64,000 bases of DNA from Bradyrhizobium sp. 4 (GTDB lineage: Bacteria; Pseudomonadota; Alphaproteobacteria; Rhizobiales; Xanthobacteraceae), in the NCBI RefSeq assembly GCF_023100905.1, contig NZ_CP064686.1, positions 1,302,001 to 1,366,000 of the forward strand. Direction: 5' to 3'. The notes under the pieces were generated by a model. It saw nothing but the letters and a program-made list of their open reading frames with translations. It was not told the DNA's origin and ran no database searches. This document shows, in pieces, positions 49,721-59,052 of the stretch (position 1 is the stretch's first letter; each line of letters begins with the position of its first letter). Position numbers and translations under genes: made by a program.

Positions 49721-50744
49721 CTAATCGGCCGAACTCATAAAATCATCTGAGCCAGCCCGCAGGGAGCCCAAGCGAACCGAATAGTCCGACGCCAGCGTCG
49801 CGCAGATTTCCTCTGCCCGTGCGCGGTCGTTGGTCATTGCCGCAACATGCCAAGGAGCGTTGCGCACCACCGCCCAACCGCGCACCCATCCCGGGTTCGA
49901 TGGGTCGACGTGAGGGAGGTTGCGTTGAGGAACTGGGATCGGCGCAAACCAGAAGGCGTAGGATTGCGCACCGTCGCTTCCCGGCTCGTCGCTTGAGCTG
50001 ACGAGGCCGATCACCTCTCCGTCCTGGTTGAACACGGGTCCTCCGCTCATACCGCCTGGCCAATGGCTGTCGACCGCAAATGTCGGCCAAGGACGATGTT
50101 CGCGGCCACTCGGCAGCACTGCCGTTACGCGGCCAATAGACCCATACATGCGCTCGGTTAGAACATCCGTGTCGATCTCGCGGTCCTGTATCGAACGCAG
50201 TTCGGGAAATCCCACCGCCATGACTTCATCGCCGATCTCGGGCCATTTTCCGGTCAGCCGCAGGGGCAGAAAATCGCGTACTTCGTGCAGGCGCGTGTTG
50301 TCCGCTTTGAACGACAGCGTCATGCAGTCGAGTGACATGCGGCTCGAGTCACGGTTGAGCAGCCAATCAAGGGCAATATCTTCTGGCGGGGTGCGAAAGG
50401 CGGTCGCTGACGCAATCACGACCATCCCGGTCGACCCCAATCGGGGCGCGCCGCCCCGGGTTGAGCAGACCTACAACCGTCGACCGCGGGCGCGAAGGCC
50501 CGAGCCATGCTTCAAGCACGTGCTGCGCGGTCAGATATCCTCCGAAGGCGTCGATGCGGAACGCCGTGCCGAGACCAGAGACGCGGTCTGTGTGGTTGTC
50601 GATTGCCAGTAAGGAGATAATCGGATGGCGAACCCCCGTCGGGCCTTGTATCTGAAACTGGCGGGGATCGTCTCCGGGTGCGGGGGTGACTGGAAAGGGC
50701 ATCGTCCAGTCTAACACGGCAAGGCTAATCGCCCTAAGGCGCAT
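49721..50744 (-). pseudogene. Trypsin-like serine protease gene, one apparent frameshift
   Basis: First frame (from 50744): MRLRAISLAVLDWTMPFP, GLGTAFRIDAFGGYLTAQHV with the catalytic His, to LLNPGRR. Second frame (to 49721): GMVVIASATAFRTPPEDIAL with a likely catalytic Asp, GDEVMAVGFPEL, and the serine motif WPGGMSGGPVFNQDG. A single-base change near 50455 in a GC-rich palindrome-like stretch separates them. The joined protein (about 340 residues) has no signal peptide, so it would act in the cytoplasm, like proteases of defence systems. The nuclease-like gene follows after 96 bp. Confidence 0.7.
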
Positions 50745-50773
50745 TCAATGTAAAGGCTTATCCGAGTCACAAG

Positions 50774-50815
50774 GAAACCGGCGCCGCTGTTTTGAAACGG
50801 CGCCGGTTTCTTTGT
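50774..50815 (-). terminator. Strong bidirectional hairpin terminator
   Basis: GAAACCGGCGCCG-loop-CGGCGCCGGTTTC, a 13-bp perfect stem with T-rich flank on both strands. Lies just after the 127-residue gene and before the protease gene, so it separates their transcription. Confidence 0.85.
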
Positions 50816-50822
50816 CAAAGGT

Positions 50823-51206
50823 CTAGTGAGCGGCGGCACCTTGCTTGATCGCAGAGGCGAAGTCTTCGACAACACGAACAAATAGATCGGGATCACGCAG
50901 TGCGTTCTTGAGCTTCTCAGTCCAATCCGGATTCGACTCGGTCCACTTGATCAGCGCGGTCGCCTTGACGCCGCGATGCTTGATCAGGAAGTTGGAGATC
51001 TTTGCCGGCACCGCGCCCGCGACAAACGCGGCTCTAGCCGGTGCGGCGCGCGCCAGAAGAATGAAAGCCCGCGAGAAGCTCGCGAGATCATCCTCTTCCG
51101 CGAGTTTGGTGAGGAGGTCCAGTACAGGACCGGAAGGGGTCGTGTAGGCTGCCGAGCCCTGGGATGCGATCGCCTCGGCAATGCGGTGCAGTGTTTCTGG
51201 GGGCAT
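50823..51206 (-). CDS. Hypothetical 127-residue helical protein
   Basis: Begins MPPETLHRIAEAIASQGSAA; mostly helical by composition, with a repeated SRAFILLARAAPARAAFVAG segment and no membrane span or known motif. Followed by a strong terminator. Divergent from the Fic gene with about 140 bp between them. Not recognised. Confidence 0.6.
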   Translation of the reverse strand: MPPETLHRIAEAIASQGSAAYTTPSGPVLDLLTKLAEEDDLASFSRAFILLARAAPARAAFVAGAVPAKISNFLIKHRGVKATALIKWTESNPDWTEKLKNALRDPDLFVRVVEDFASAIKQGAAAH

Positions 51207-51343
51207 GCTCTTAATTCCTTCGTCAAGGCCGGCGATGGAACGTAAGAACGTTATATAGGGCCCACCATCATTCGCTTTATTGAAGTATAGCTCAACAACC
51301 TTTATTATGGTGTCGGACTTGGCTCTTCTGCGAAAGGTTTCTC

Positions 51344-52540
51344 TTGAACCGCGATAATCTCACTCACGCCCTTCGGGAACGATTGCAGCGGCTCCCGGCG
51401 CCCTATGCGGCGCATTACGGCGTGGTTCCGCTGCCCCCGCCTGAGGACGGCGTTGCCGTGGGGTCGGTCCTTGCCCGGCTCAGGGCGGCGGATGCAGCCT
51501 TGGTGCGTATCGAGACGCTCGCGGCCGAACTAAAGGACCCGTATCTGATCAGCCGCATCTTGCCACGGCGAGAAGCTGTCAGCAGCTCGGCGATCGAAGG
51601 CACCAACAGCACGCTTGACGAATTGCTGTCCAGTGAAGAAAGCGAAGATTCCCAGCAGGGCGAGGCGGTAGTTCAGGTGCGTGACTACGCGCTCGCGCTC
51701 GATGACTTCCTGCCGCGGGCCAGACAAGAGAAACTGGAAATCTTCACAAGCGGTTTGGTGCAGGATCTGCATCACGCCGTCATGCGCGGCGACGCAGAAT
51801 ACAAGGACAAGCCCGGCGATCTTCGCCAGGTTGTGGTCTGGATCGGCGGCAGGGGCGATATTGCTTACTCGACCTACAATCCGACGCCGCCGTCTGACAT
51901 TGCCGCGTGTCTTGAGGACACGATGAAGTACATGCGCTGCGAGGGCATGCAGGCGATGTACCAGAGCTTCATTGTGCGAATGGCGGTTGCGCATGCACAT
52001 TTTGAGGCAGTCCACCCATTTCGTGATGGCAACGGCCGCGTCGGCCGTCTCCTCCTGCCGTTGATGATGGCGGCGGAAGGAATGATGCCGATTTACCTGT
52101 CACCGTACATTGAGGCCCACAAGGCGGCTTATTATGAATCGCTCAAAGCGGCTCAGCAGCGCCTCGATTGGCATGAAGCGGTCGGATTCATGGCGGACGC
52201 AATTGTCGGCACCACGGATGAGCTGCTGAAGACGCGCGACGCTTTGTCTGCACTTGGCGATCTATGGCGAAAGCGGCGCAAATTTCGCCAGGGCTCAGCG
52301 AGCCTGCGAGCACTCGATGTTCTGCCGCACTATCCGGTGCTGACCGTCAAGCGTCTGGCCTCGCTTCTCAGCATTACGGTGCCTGCAGCTTCGCAAGCGG
52401 TAGAGCAACTGGTCGAGAATAAAATCTTGAACGAGCGTACCGGCTATGCGCGCAACCGCGTCTTCGCCGCGCCCGACGCGCTGTCGATCATTAACCGCCC
52501 CTTCGGCGAAGAACCCATTCTTCCCGGTGCGGACACCTGA
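51344..52540 (+). CDS. Fic family protein (putative AMP-transferase)
   Basis: 398 residues. The Fic core motif HPFRDGNGRVGR is complete at 224-235, with catalytic His224. An N-terminal inhibitory helix motif is present: SSAIEG at 81-86, whose Glu85 would block ATP, so this is a class II self-inhibited Fic. A C-terminal winged-helix (VKRLASLLSITVPAASQAVEQ) may bind DNA. Fic proteins of this layout AMPylate cellular targets and can act in toxin or regulatory roles. Lies between the protease and DUF6035 genes. Confidence 0.92.
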   Translation: MNRDNLTHALRERLQRLPAPYAAHYGVVPLPPPEDGVAVGSVLARLRAADAALVRIETLAAELKDPYLISRILPRREAVSSSAIEGTNSTLDELLSSEESEDSQQGEAVVQVRDYALALDDFLPRARQEKLEIFTSGLVQDLHHAVMRGDAEYKDKPGDLRQVVVWIGGRGDIAYSTYNPTPPSDIAACLEDTMKYMRCEGMQAMYQSFIVRMAVAHAHFEAVHPFRDGNGRVGRLLLPLMMAAEGMMPIYLSPYIEAHKAAYYESLKAAQQRLDWHEAVGFMADAIVGTTDELLKTRDALSALGDLWRKRRKFRQGSASLRALDVLPHYPVLTVKRLASLLSITVPAASQAVEQLVENKILNERTGYARNRVFAAPDALSIINRPFGEEPILPGADT

Positions 52541-52703
52541 CGGCCGGTATGCCGGGCTGACAATCGGTGAAGCCCCGAATTGTGTCTTCGCCCCGCCGCC
52601 GGTCATGCCGTCGGCGGGACTTCCTTGAGACACAGGCGATTTTCCATAGCACGCGATCCCGCAAATGCTCAATGATCACGCCGGACGAAGGGAGATTCGG
52701 TAG

Positions 52704-53957
52704 ATGGTCGAGGCGATTCTCCGAAGGACACTCAAAAGAGTGCTTGACCTTGCATCGATGGACAGCATCACGAGTGATGCGCTCATAGCGATGAGCAAGG
52801 ACGATTATCAGGTTCTCCGTCGCGCGGCGACGCGCGCGCGGCTCGACAGGAAAGCGCGTTTCGTCTGCGCGAAATGCGGACATGCCGTCTACCCTCCGCG
52901 CGAAGGCCGGACCGGCCAGCCTTACTGGAAACACCACCCGGGTGCCCCACAGCTTTGTCCCTGGTGGACGGGGACGCCCGCCAGCGTCGATATCGTTAGC
53001 GCGCAGCAATTTGACGGAGCGCAGGAAAGCCCGCTGCATGCTAAAATCAAACATATCGTCGGTGAGTTATTGACCAACGATCCGCGAACGACCGCAGGAA
53101 GCGTCGTTGTCGATGAGTATCTCATCCTAGAGAATGGACGGCGGCGGCCGGACGTACGCGCGATCTATGATCGCATGCCACTCGTCGTGGAGGTTCAACT
53201 TGCAACCACGCAAATCCCCATCATCGTGCAACGCGAAGATTTCTATGAGAGCGCGTCCATTCGCCTGATTTGGCTCACCTGGAATTTTGAGCCACCCACG
53301 AGCGGCCGATTACTCAGTTCGTTTGAGGACATTTTCTACTCCCACGACAAGAACCTGTTCTCAATTGACGATGAAACGATAGCCCTCTCCAGACAGCGGC
53401 GAGAAGTGATCTTGCGCGCGTTCTGGCTGGATGTAGACGCATGGCGCTCGAAATTGGTCACGATTTTCGACCTCAATTGGATCGAGGGAGGGCGCGCAAA
53501 CGCGGTCCCGTCGAGGCCGCCTTGGCATCATGACTTTCTGTCGCGCTGGCGCGGCGCGCTCGCCGAAAGAGGTACGAAATGGAAAGAGCGTGAGATCCTG
53601 TTTGGCGAACTCGTCGCCAAAGTGGCGATTCCGGGGAGCGACGTCAACGAGCTGCACGCGCTCGATGTGGATGCATTGATCAACTGCTTACTTTCCCTGG
53701 TCGACGGTCGGCCAGTCGGATCGCGGCAGCAGAATCTTGTCGAGGTGCTGAACTCCTTTCTCAATGTCGAGCGACGACAGCGCTATGTGCGCCTCATTCG
53801 GACCTTCGCCCGACTGACCAACAGGGACGCTCTCTTTGAAATCGAGAGTGTTCGCACCAAGATCGTCAAAGCTCGCACAGTGGTGCAAGACGATCGCCAA
53901 AGCGTGTCGGGAAAGATCGCGCTGGCCTTGTTCCCGGAGATATTCTCTTCAGCTTGA
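52704..53957 (+). CDS. DUF6035 / CoiA-like protein with nuclease-type core
   Basis: 417 residues. An N-terminal zinc-binding region (CAKCGH at 55-60, with WKHHPGAPQLC following) precedes a PD-(D/E)XK-like core: PD at 149-150 in GRRRPDVRAIYD and E-x-Q in LVVEVQLATTQ, where Gln replaces the usual Lys. The segment IIVQREDFYESASIRLIWLT is typical of the CoiA/DUF6035 group. The C-terminal half is helical. Found with other toxin or defence genes. Activity not proven. Confidence 0.7.
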   Translation: MVEAILRRTLKRVLDLASMDSITSDALIAMSKDDYQVLRRAATRARLDRKARFVCAKCGHAVYPPREGRTGQPYWKHHPGAPQLCPWWTGTPASVDIVSAQQFDGAQESPLHAKIKHIVGELLTNDPRTTAGSVVVDEYLILENGRRRPDVRAIYDRMPLVVEVQLATTQIPIIVQREDFYESASIRLIWLTWNFEPPTSGRLLSSFEDIFYSHDKNLFSIDDETIALSRQRREVILRAFWLDVDAWRSKLVTIFDLNWIEGGRANAVPSRPPWHHDFLSRWRGALAERGTKWKEREILFGELVAKVAIPGSDVNELHALDVDALINCLLSLVDGRPVGSRQQNLVEVLNSFLNVERRQRYVRLIRTFARLTNRDALFEIESVRTKIVKARTVVQDDRQSVSGKIALALFPEIFSSA

Positions 53958-54096
53958 CGCAATGCCAGCAGCGTATCTCAGCGCTTGACGTATTCTGTAG
54001 CGCAATCAAGTGAGTCGAGGATTGCGGACGGGGCCAGATTGCCTGTGGGGGCAGCGGCTTGGTAGGAGACGATGGCGCAACAAGGTGGAAAATATC

Positions 54097-55566
54097 GTGC
54101 ATTCCGTAGATAGTGACGACCTCGAAGCGAAGCGCATATGCTACGCCTGCATTGGCGAGCAGTATCTAAGCGAAGAAGTTCGCGCAAAGGGCAAACGCGC
54201 CAAGTGCAGCTATTGCGACAAGGCGCGTCGTACCTTCAGCCTTGACAAGATGGCCGCACGTGTGGCGACCGCGTTCGAGCAGCACTACTATCGAACGTCA
54301 GATCAACCAAACGACTACGAATATATGCTCCAGCGCGACAAGGAGCTGAGCTACGAATGGAATCGACATGGCGATGATGTCGTGTACGCCATTCAAAACG
54401 CCGCCGAAATCCCTGAAGACGCGGCCCAGGACGTCCAGTCAATCCTGGAGGAGGAACATAGCGATTTCGACAGCGCGGCCATGGGTGAAGAGACGGAGTT
54501 CGCGAGCGACAGTTACTATCAAGAGAAAAAGGTCAGCGATGATGCTTGGCGCGAGGAATGGTATCGGTTCGAGAATTCACTCAAGACCGAGGCGCGTTTC
54601 TTCAGTCGCACCGCAGCTACGCATCTGGCGGCCATCTTCGACGGGGTGGATGCTTTGCGGACGCGGCAGGGGCAGCCTCTGGTCGTAGATGCGGGGCCCG
54701 GAACGCCCTTCCATACACTCTCTCGTGCCCGGGTCTTCCAGTCCGAGGACAAACTCGAGGTGGCGATGTGTCGGCCCGACCTCCAGCTCGGGTCGCCGCC
54801 AGCGCTGGTGGCTGCGGCAGGTCGCATGAATGCGCGGGGCATTTCTGTGTTCTACGGCGCCAACGATCCCAACGCCGCCATCGCCGAGGTGCGGCCTCCG
54901 GTTGGAAGCAAGGTTGCCGTGGCGCAATTCGAGATTCTCCGAAAACTCCGGCTGCTCGATCTGACGGCGCTCAAGAATGTCCAGATGCGCGGAAGCATCT
55001 TTGACGTCGATTTTGCGCGCCGGCTGGAACGAGCGCAATTTCTGAAATCTCTGAGCAACCGTATCACCCAACCGGTCATGCCCGACGATGAGCCTTTCGA
55101 GTATCTGGCAACGCAAGCCATCGCCGATTTTCTCGCAACGGAATCCTCGGTGCCCATTGATGGCATTATCTTCCCGTCGGTTCAGGTCGCGGGAGACGTG
55201 CTCAACGTCGTCCTATTCCACAAGGCTGGGCGCGTCGAGGCGATGGAAATTCCGAGCGGGACCGAGATCAGAGCCAGGACGGGGCAAAGTACCGCGGAGG
55301 GGTGGGAAGTCGATTACTCGGTATTCGAGGAGGTGCCGCCGCGGCCAAAGGTTGATGAAGAAAAGGAAAAATCGCCAGGATGGCCCGACTTCGATGCCAT
55401 GCCGGCGTTGGCGGGAGAACGGGTCGATTCCGATCTGCGGGAGCCAAGCCTTCGCGTCATGCCGGACAGCGTCAGCGTACACCATGTGGAGGGCGTCGTC
55501 TTCAAGACAGACGAGTATCAGGTGCGTCGTTCCCGCTGGGAGAAGGACGATCGATCGCCGTTCTAA
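54097..55566 (+). CDS. HEPN/RES N-terminal domain plus RES toxin domain protein
   Basis: 489 residues from a GTG start with AAGGTGG upstream; an ATG further up adds 29 residues that look non-coding. The N-terminus has paired cysteines (ICYACIGEQYL, CSYCDKA) of the HEPN/RES-type domain. Residues about 200-400 form a RES domain with its three namesake residues: Arg in MNARGISVFYGAND, Glu in AAIAEVRPPVG and Ser in IIFPSVQ. RES toxins destroy NAD+. No small Xre-type antitoxin gene is adjacent, so control must be internal or distant. Confidence 0.82.
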   Translation: MHSVDSDDLEAKRICYACIGEQYLSEEVRAKGKRAKCSYCDKARRTFSLDKMAARVATAFEQHYYRTSDQPNDYEYMLQRDKELSYEWNRHGDDVVYAIQNAAEIPEDAAQDVQSILEEEHSDFDSAAMGEETEFASDSYYQEKKVSDDAWREEWYRFENSLKTEARFFSRTAATHLAAIFDGVDALRTRQGQPLVVDAGPGTPFHTLSRARVFQSEDKLEVAMCRPDLQLGSPPALVAAAGRMNARGISVFYGANDPNAAIAEVRPPVGSKVAVAQFEILRKLRLLDLTALKNVQMRGSIFDVDFARRLERAQFLKSLSNRITQPVMPDDEPFEYLATQAIADFLATESSVPIDGIIFPSVQVAGDVLNVVLFHKAGRVEAMEIPSGTEIRARTGQSTAEGWEVDYSVFEEVPPRPKVDEEKEKSPGWPDFDAMPALAGERVDSDLREPSLRVMPDSVSVHHVEGVVFKTDEYQVRRSRWEKDDRSPF

Positions 55567-55746
55567 ATTTACACCCGGTCACGAGAAGGTGTGTGATGGC
55601 GGCGGCGACTAATGGCGCTGACGCATGAGGCGCTTTCGCCGGCCACAAGCAGTGGCACGAAAATTCCTACGACGACCGCAAACCTATCGATGAGAACAGC
55701 GGCCCGAATTGGGACGCGCCAGCGCTTGCCTGCAAGGGAATAGCTT

Positions 55747-56127
55747 TCATTCTTCCTTTGGCGACCACGGATCAGGCAGGCTGACAATGTCGGCGAACCG
55801 CTTTCCGTCCCGAAACATCCACTTGTCGTCGTCCGCCTCAAATCGGTTGATCTCTCGTAGCTCGTCCGGAAGAGGGTGGTCCGCCCAAGGATGAACTGCG
55901 AGTACCGGCTGCCATTTCTCCTCTCTCAGCTTCCACAATCCTGTCTCAGGTAACAATAGAACTGCGCTCACATGCGTGTTCCGCGGACCGTTAGGCCCAT
56001 GCCAAAATCCATTCTTTGCGCGAGTGATATGAGCCGAGCCACCGTTAAACTGCACGATCTCGTCGCCAAAGACGGCGTCTCCGTAACGCATCCGAGTAAT
56101 CAGCTCGGCGCAGTCATCCGCCGGCAT
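55747..56127 (-). CDS. Hypothetical 126-residue protein
   Basis: Begins MPADDCAELITRMRYGDAVF; a compact soluble protein rich in Trp (GFWHGPNGPRN, GLWKLREEKWQ, LAVHPWADHPLP). No family recognised. Convergent with the RES gene. Confidence 0.5.
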   Translation of the reverse strand: MPADDCAELITRMRYGDAVFGDEIVQFNGGSAHITRAKNGFWHGPNGPRNTHVSAVLLLPETGLWKLREEKWQPVLAVHPWADHPLPDELREINRFEADDDKWMFRDGKRFADIVSLPDPWSPKEE

Positions 56128-56423
56128 TCGACGCCGCGGTGAAACGAAAGCACCGTCACTTGCATTCGCCTTCGTCTCTCTACGCTCGAAATCAACCGGT
56201 AAAGCGCCCGGAATGACCGCCGCAAATCACATCGCTGCGCGATTTCGCACCCGCCCATTCGATGTAGTCGTTTCATCAATAATCCGTCGGACCGGAATAA
56301 ACCTCGCATCAACGACATAACTTCGGTGCTTTAGTATTGGATTTTGGGCACGTTGACGAACGCTCTGAGTGTCGCGAATGATTGCGGTCATGGACGAAAC
56401 TGAAGCCTAGGAGAACTCTCCCA
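56128..56423. other. Intergenic region
   Basis: About 300 bp with no convincing gene; likely contains the promoter for the HTH gene that follows. Confidence 0.35.
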
Positions 56424-56687
56424 ATGCGCCGCGAATTGCCGCCCCAGTTGTCGACCTCCCGTCGTTCTCGCCCCGGCGACATGACGCTCCCGGACGTCGT
56501 CAAACTTTACAACCTGTCCCTGAACGTGCCCGTCGACCGCTTTTGCGAAGTCGCTGGAATTGGGACAACCAGATTTTATGAGCTAGTGAAGGACGGCGTG
56601 ATCCGCGTTCGAAAGAACGGACGCCACACGACTGCTCCTGTGGAAGATTTGTTCCAGCTTCTGCGCGGCGATCAAGCCGCCGCCTAA
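56424..56687 (+). CDS. Small HTH DNA-binding protein, excisionase-like
   Basis: 87 residues. FCEVAGIGTTRFYELVKDGV then IRVRKNGRHTTAPVEDLFQL is the MerR/excisionase-type HTH plus wing layout. Such proteins direct excision of integrative elements or regulate them. The start has AGGAGA upstream. First gene of the small-gene module. Confidence 0.7.
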   Translation: MRRELPPQLSTSRRSRPGDMTLPDVVKLYNLSLNVPVDRFCEVAGIGTTRFYELVKDGVIRVRKNGRHTTAPVEDLFQLLRGDQAAA

Positions 56688-56837
56688 CCTTCCACTTCGG
56701 CGCGCGCGGTTCCGTCCCGCGTCAGCGCCGGCGCCGACCCGGCGGACGTACCCGGGCGGCGCTAGCGGCGGCGCGCTGCGGTCTCTGAACCTTTCCCCAG
56801 CGCGCCGCCCTTCATCCAGCAGATCGGGAGTTGACCG

Positions 56838-57113
56838 ATGAAGCGCCGACGCAAGGCAGTTCCTTCAGCGCACATTTACGCGTTCCCGTCGGCCCGCCAC
56901 CGTCGGATCGTCGCTTTCATAGCCGCCAAAATGCGCAAGCGACCGTCGGCTGACGACGCTGAGAAATATCAGATCGAGCACCTTGACATCGAGTGGGGCC
57001 GGCTCGCTGGGCTGGGCATCACCGATGCCGAAATCGAACAGCATTGCCACGCTTTCGCGAAGGCCGCTTGGCAGATCGTCTTCGCAGATCGTCGGACTTG
57101 GAGGGCAGCATGA
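56838..57113 (+). CDS. DUF6074-like protein
   Basis: 91 residues. IYAFPSARHRRIVAFIAAKM and AEIEQHCHAFAKAAWQIVFA fit the short DUF6074 proteins common in rhizobial islands and phages. Stop overlaps the next start (ATGA), so translation is coupled. Function unknown. Confidence 0.55.
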   Translation: MKRRRKAVPSAHIYAFPSARHRRIVAFIAAKMRKRPSADDAEKYQIEHLDIEWGRLAGLGITDAEIEQHCHAFAKAAWQIVFADRRTWRAA

Positions 57114-57463
57114 CTGAACGGGCCGTGTCGCGCGCCGTGCGCAACGCCCGGCGCGAAGTGGCGCCGGCTCAGGAAGGCGATCCCCGGCTTAATGTCCGCA
57201 TCGCCGAGCCGAAGGCGAAGGTCTTACTTTTGCCCGGCCGCTTCCGGGACGCCGCTTACATCAAGCGCCACGTCGAATTCGTTCTGACGCGACCTGCCGA
57301 GCAAGGCGAGCAGCATGTTCGGCAAAATCTAAACGCGATCCGTCGGACACTGGATGAAATAGGCGTTGATCATTTCACCATCGACGCGGAAGTGCGGCGC
57401 ATCGAAGCAAAGGTCCGCGCCGAACTGTGGCGGCAGGTTCTGACGCCGGGCGGTGACCAATGA
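57110..57463 (+). CDS. Hypothetical protein in the small-gene operon
   Basis: 117 residues, basic N-terminus (MTERAVSRAVRNARREVAPA), helical C-terminus (NLNAIRRTLDEIGVDHFTID). Overlaps its neighbours at both ends. Not recognised. Confidence 0.6.
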   Translation: MTERAVSRAVRNARREVAPAQEGDPRLNVRIAEPKAKVLLLPGRFRDAAYIKRHVEFVLTRPAEQGEQHVRQNLNAIRRTLDEIGVDHFTIDAEVRRIEAKVRAELWRQVLTPGGDQ

Positions 57464-57857
57464 GCACCGCTGCCGCACGCCGGCTTACCGGGCCGCGGTG
57501 GCGCGCCTAGAGCAGGCCCGGGCGCCGGCCGCTGAACAGTGGCCCGAACCGCCGCCTTCGATCGTGATCACGTCCGCGGCCGACCGGCGGGCCTTCCAAG
57601 GTTGCTTTGAACAAGCCGAAGGGTTCGAAGGGCAGCCGCTCTATCGCACGATCGTCGATGCCAACGGGACGGTCCACCCCGACGCGGCCTGGCTCAACCT
57701 GCTCAAGCCCGATCGTCTCCGCATCGCACTCGCCGCGGTCCGAGGGGATACCGAACGTTGGGGAGGCAAGCGGGCTAGGCAACGACTGGAAGGGGACCTG
57801 ACAGCGCAAATTGTTTGCAGCGGAACGATACGGAGCCCAGTGCGCCAGAGCTATTGA
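57453..57857 (+). CDS. Hypothetical protein in the small-gene operon
   Basis: 134 residues from GTG (TNEHRCRTPAYRAAVARLEQ). Overlaps the upstream stop by 11 bp in another frame. Composition is coding-like up to about residue 105; the tail may result from a frameshift. Not recognised. Confidence 0.5.
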   Translation: MTNEHRCRTPAYRAAVARLEQARAPAAEQWPEPPPSIVITSAADRRAFQGCFEQAEGFEGQPLYRTIVDANGTVHPDAAWLNLLKPDRLRIALAAVRGDTERWGGKRARQRLEGDLTAQIVCSGTIRSPVRQSY

Positions 57858-58168
57858 AGTCTCCGGTGTCGAAGCCGCGAAGGACGCAGCACACATAGAA
57901 GCAAAGATAATCCATTATTTGCTGTATAGAATTCGCCAGTACGCGCCGCTTACCGTCTCAGGAATGTTCATCTTGGCGCGCGGCATGATGCTGTTTGAAG
58001 TGCAGAAGAGCAACTATTGCGGCGGCGAACAGGGGGCGAGGTCTGCTTCTGGGCCGCGAGTTAGTAAGTGCGGTCCTTCGCGTCGCCGGAATTGCGGCAT
58101 AACATCGTCGAATGGGGCGGCGGCTTCCGCCGCCGTCCTCCGGGCCATCTTTACGAAAAAGGTCAACC
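57858..58168. other. No recognisable gene
   Basis: About 310 bp before the peptidase gene. A frame from 57811 spans it but looks non-coding. Confidence 0.35.
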
Positions 58169-58705
58169 ATGGGCGAGCGAAGGCGAAGACGAATGATGAT
58201 GGCATACCATGAAGCGGCCCACGCAGTGCTGGCTCGCCGTCAAGGGCTAGCATGCGCGGAAATACGTATGTCAGGATCGGTCGGAGCCCTAACGGCTTCG
58301 GCGTCTTATGAGAGTGGAGAAGCAGTAGAAGCGAAGATTGCGGGGTACGAGATCGATGCCGCTGTAGCATTAGCAGGACCAGTCGCGAACGTTCGGTTCT
58401 CAGGGCGTCCCAGCTCGTTTTCTGACGGCGCCGAAAGCGACTTGCAGATTGCACAAGCGGCGGCCGGTTCTATTGCTCTACTGAAATCTGGCCAGTCGTT
58501 GCCCGGCGCTGGGAACGAGGAGCTTGAACTTCCCCGGGACGTCCTTCGGCAGGCGAACGACATACTGGCCGTCATCTTGCAGAATTGTGAAGAGTTGGTC
58601 GACGAGCACTGGGCCGAGATTGATCGTGTAGCGAAAGTCCTAATGCACCGCGATCTGATCACGGCCAGTGAACTTGACCAGCTTATAGCCGAAACACCCA
58701 GCTGA
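58169..58705 (+). CDS. Stand-alone M41 (FtsH-type) peptidase-like protein
   Basis: 178 residues. The zinc site HEAAH lies at the N-terminus (MMMAYHEAAHAVLARRQG) and the third ligand Asp is probable in DGAESDLQIAQAAA, as in FtsH. There is no AAA+ ATPase and no membrane span, so this is the isolated protease domain, of a type seen in integrative elements. Substrates unknown. The start is uncertain: several Met residues lie close together. Confidence 0.65.
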   Translation: MGERRRRRMMMAYHEAAHAVLARRQGLACAEIRMSGSVGALTASASYESGEAVEAKIAGYEIDAAVALAGPVANVRFSGRPSSFSDGAESDLQIAQAAAGSIALLKSGQSLPGAGNEELELPRDVLRQANDILAVILQNCEELVDEHWAEIDRVAKVLMHRDLITASELDQLIAETPS

Positions 58706-58845
58706 ATTGCATGTACCAAGCTGACCGCTCTGAACGCGGCAAGCTTTGGCGAAGGTCGCTCTAGCGATCCTTCCGGAACGCTGCCGGTTTCATTATCCAA
58801 GCGCTCGACGGCCGGGCCCGCGCTTACGACTTCCGATACAACCAT

Positions 58846-59052
58846 ATGGCGCTGTCCTTGCGTCGGCAGATCGACAATCCAGCGCACACCAGAAAACTCG
58901 AAATTAGGTTCCAGGGCGAGCGGATGTTGTTTGCGGAGTGGACCGACGATGGCTTTACCAAACGGTCATATAGGTCGGGTGATTGGGAAGCGCGGCTACG
59001 TCGGTACGAACGAGTACCCGCGCTGGCCGGGCGGGTCAAAGCAGCGACATGA
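58846..59052 (+). CDS. Hypothetical 68-residue protein
   Basis: MALSLRRQIDNPAHTRKLEI; likely small beta-rich protein (FQGERMLFAEWTDDGF). Stop overlaps the next gene's start by ATGA. Not recognised. Confidence 0.45.
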   Translation: MALSLRRQIDNPAHTRKLEIRFQGERMLFAEWTDDGFTKRSYRSGDWEARLRRYERVPALAGRVKAAT

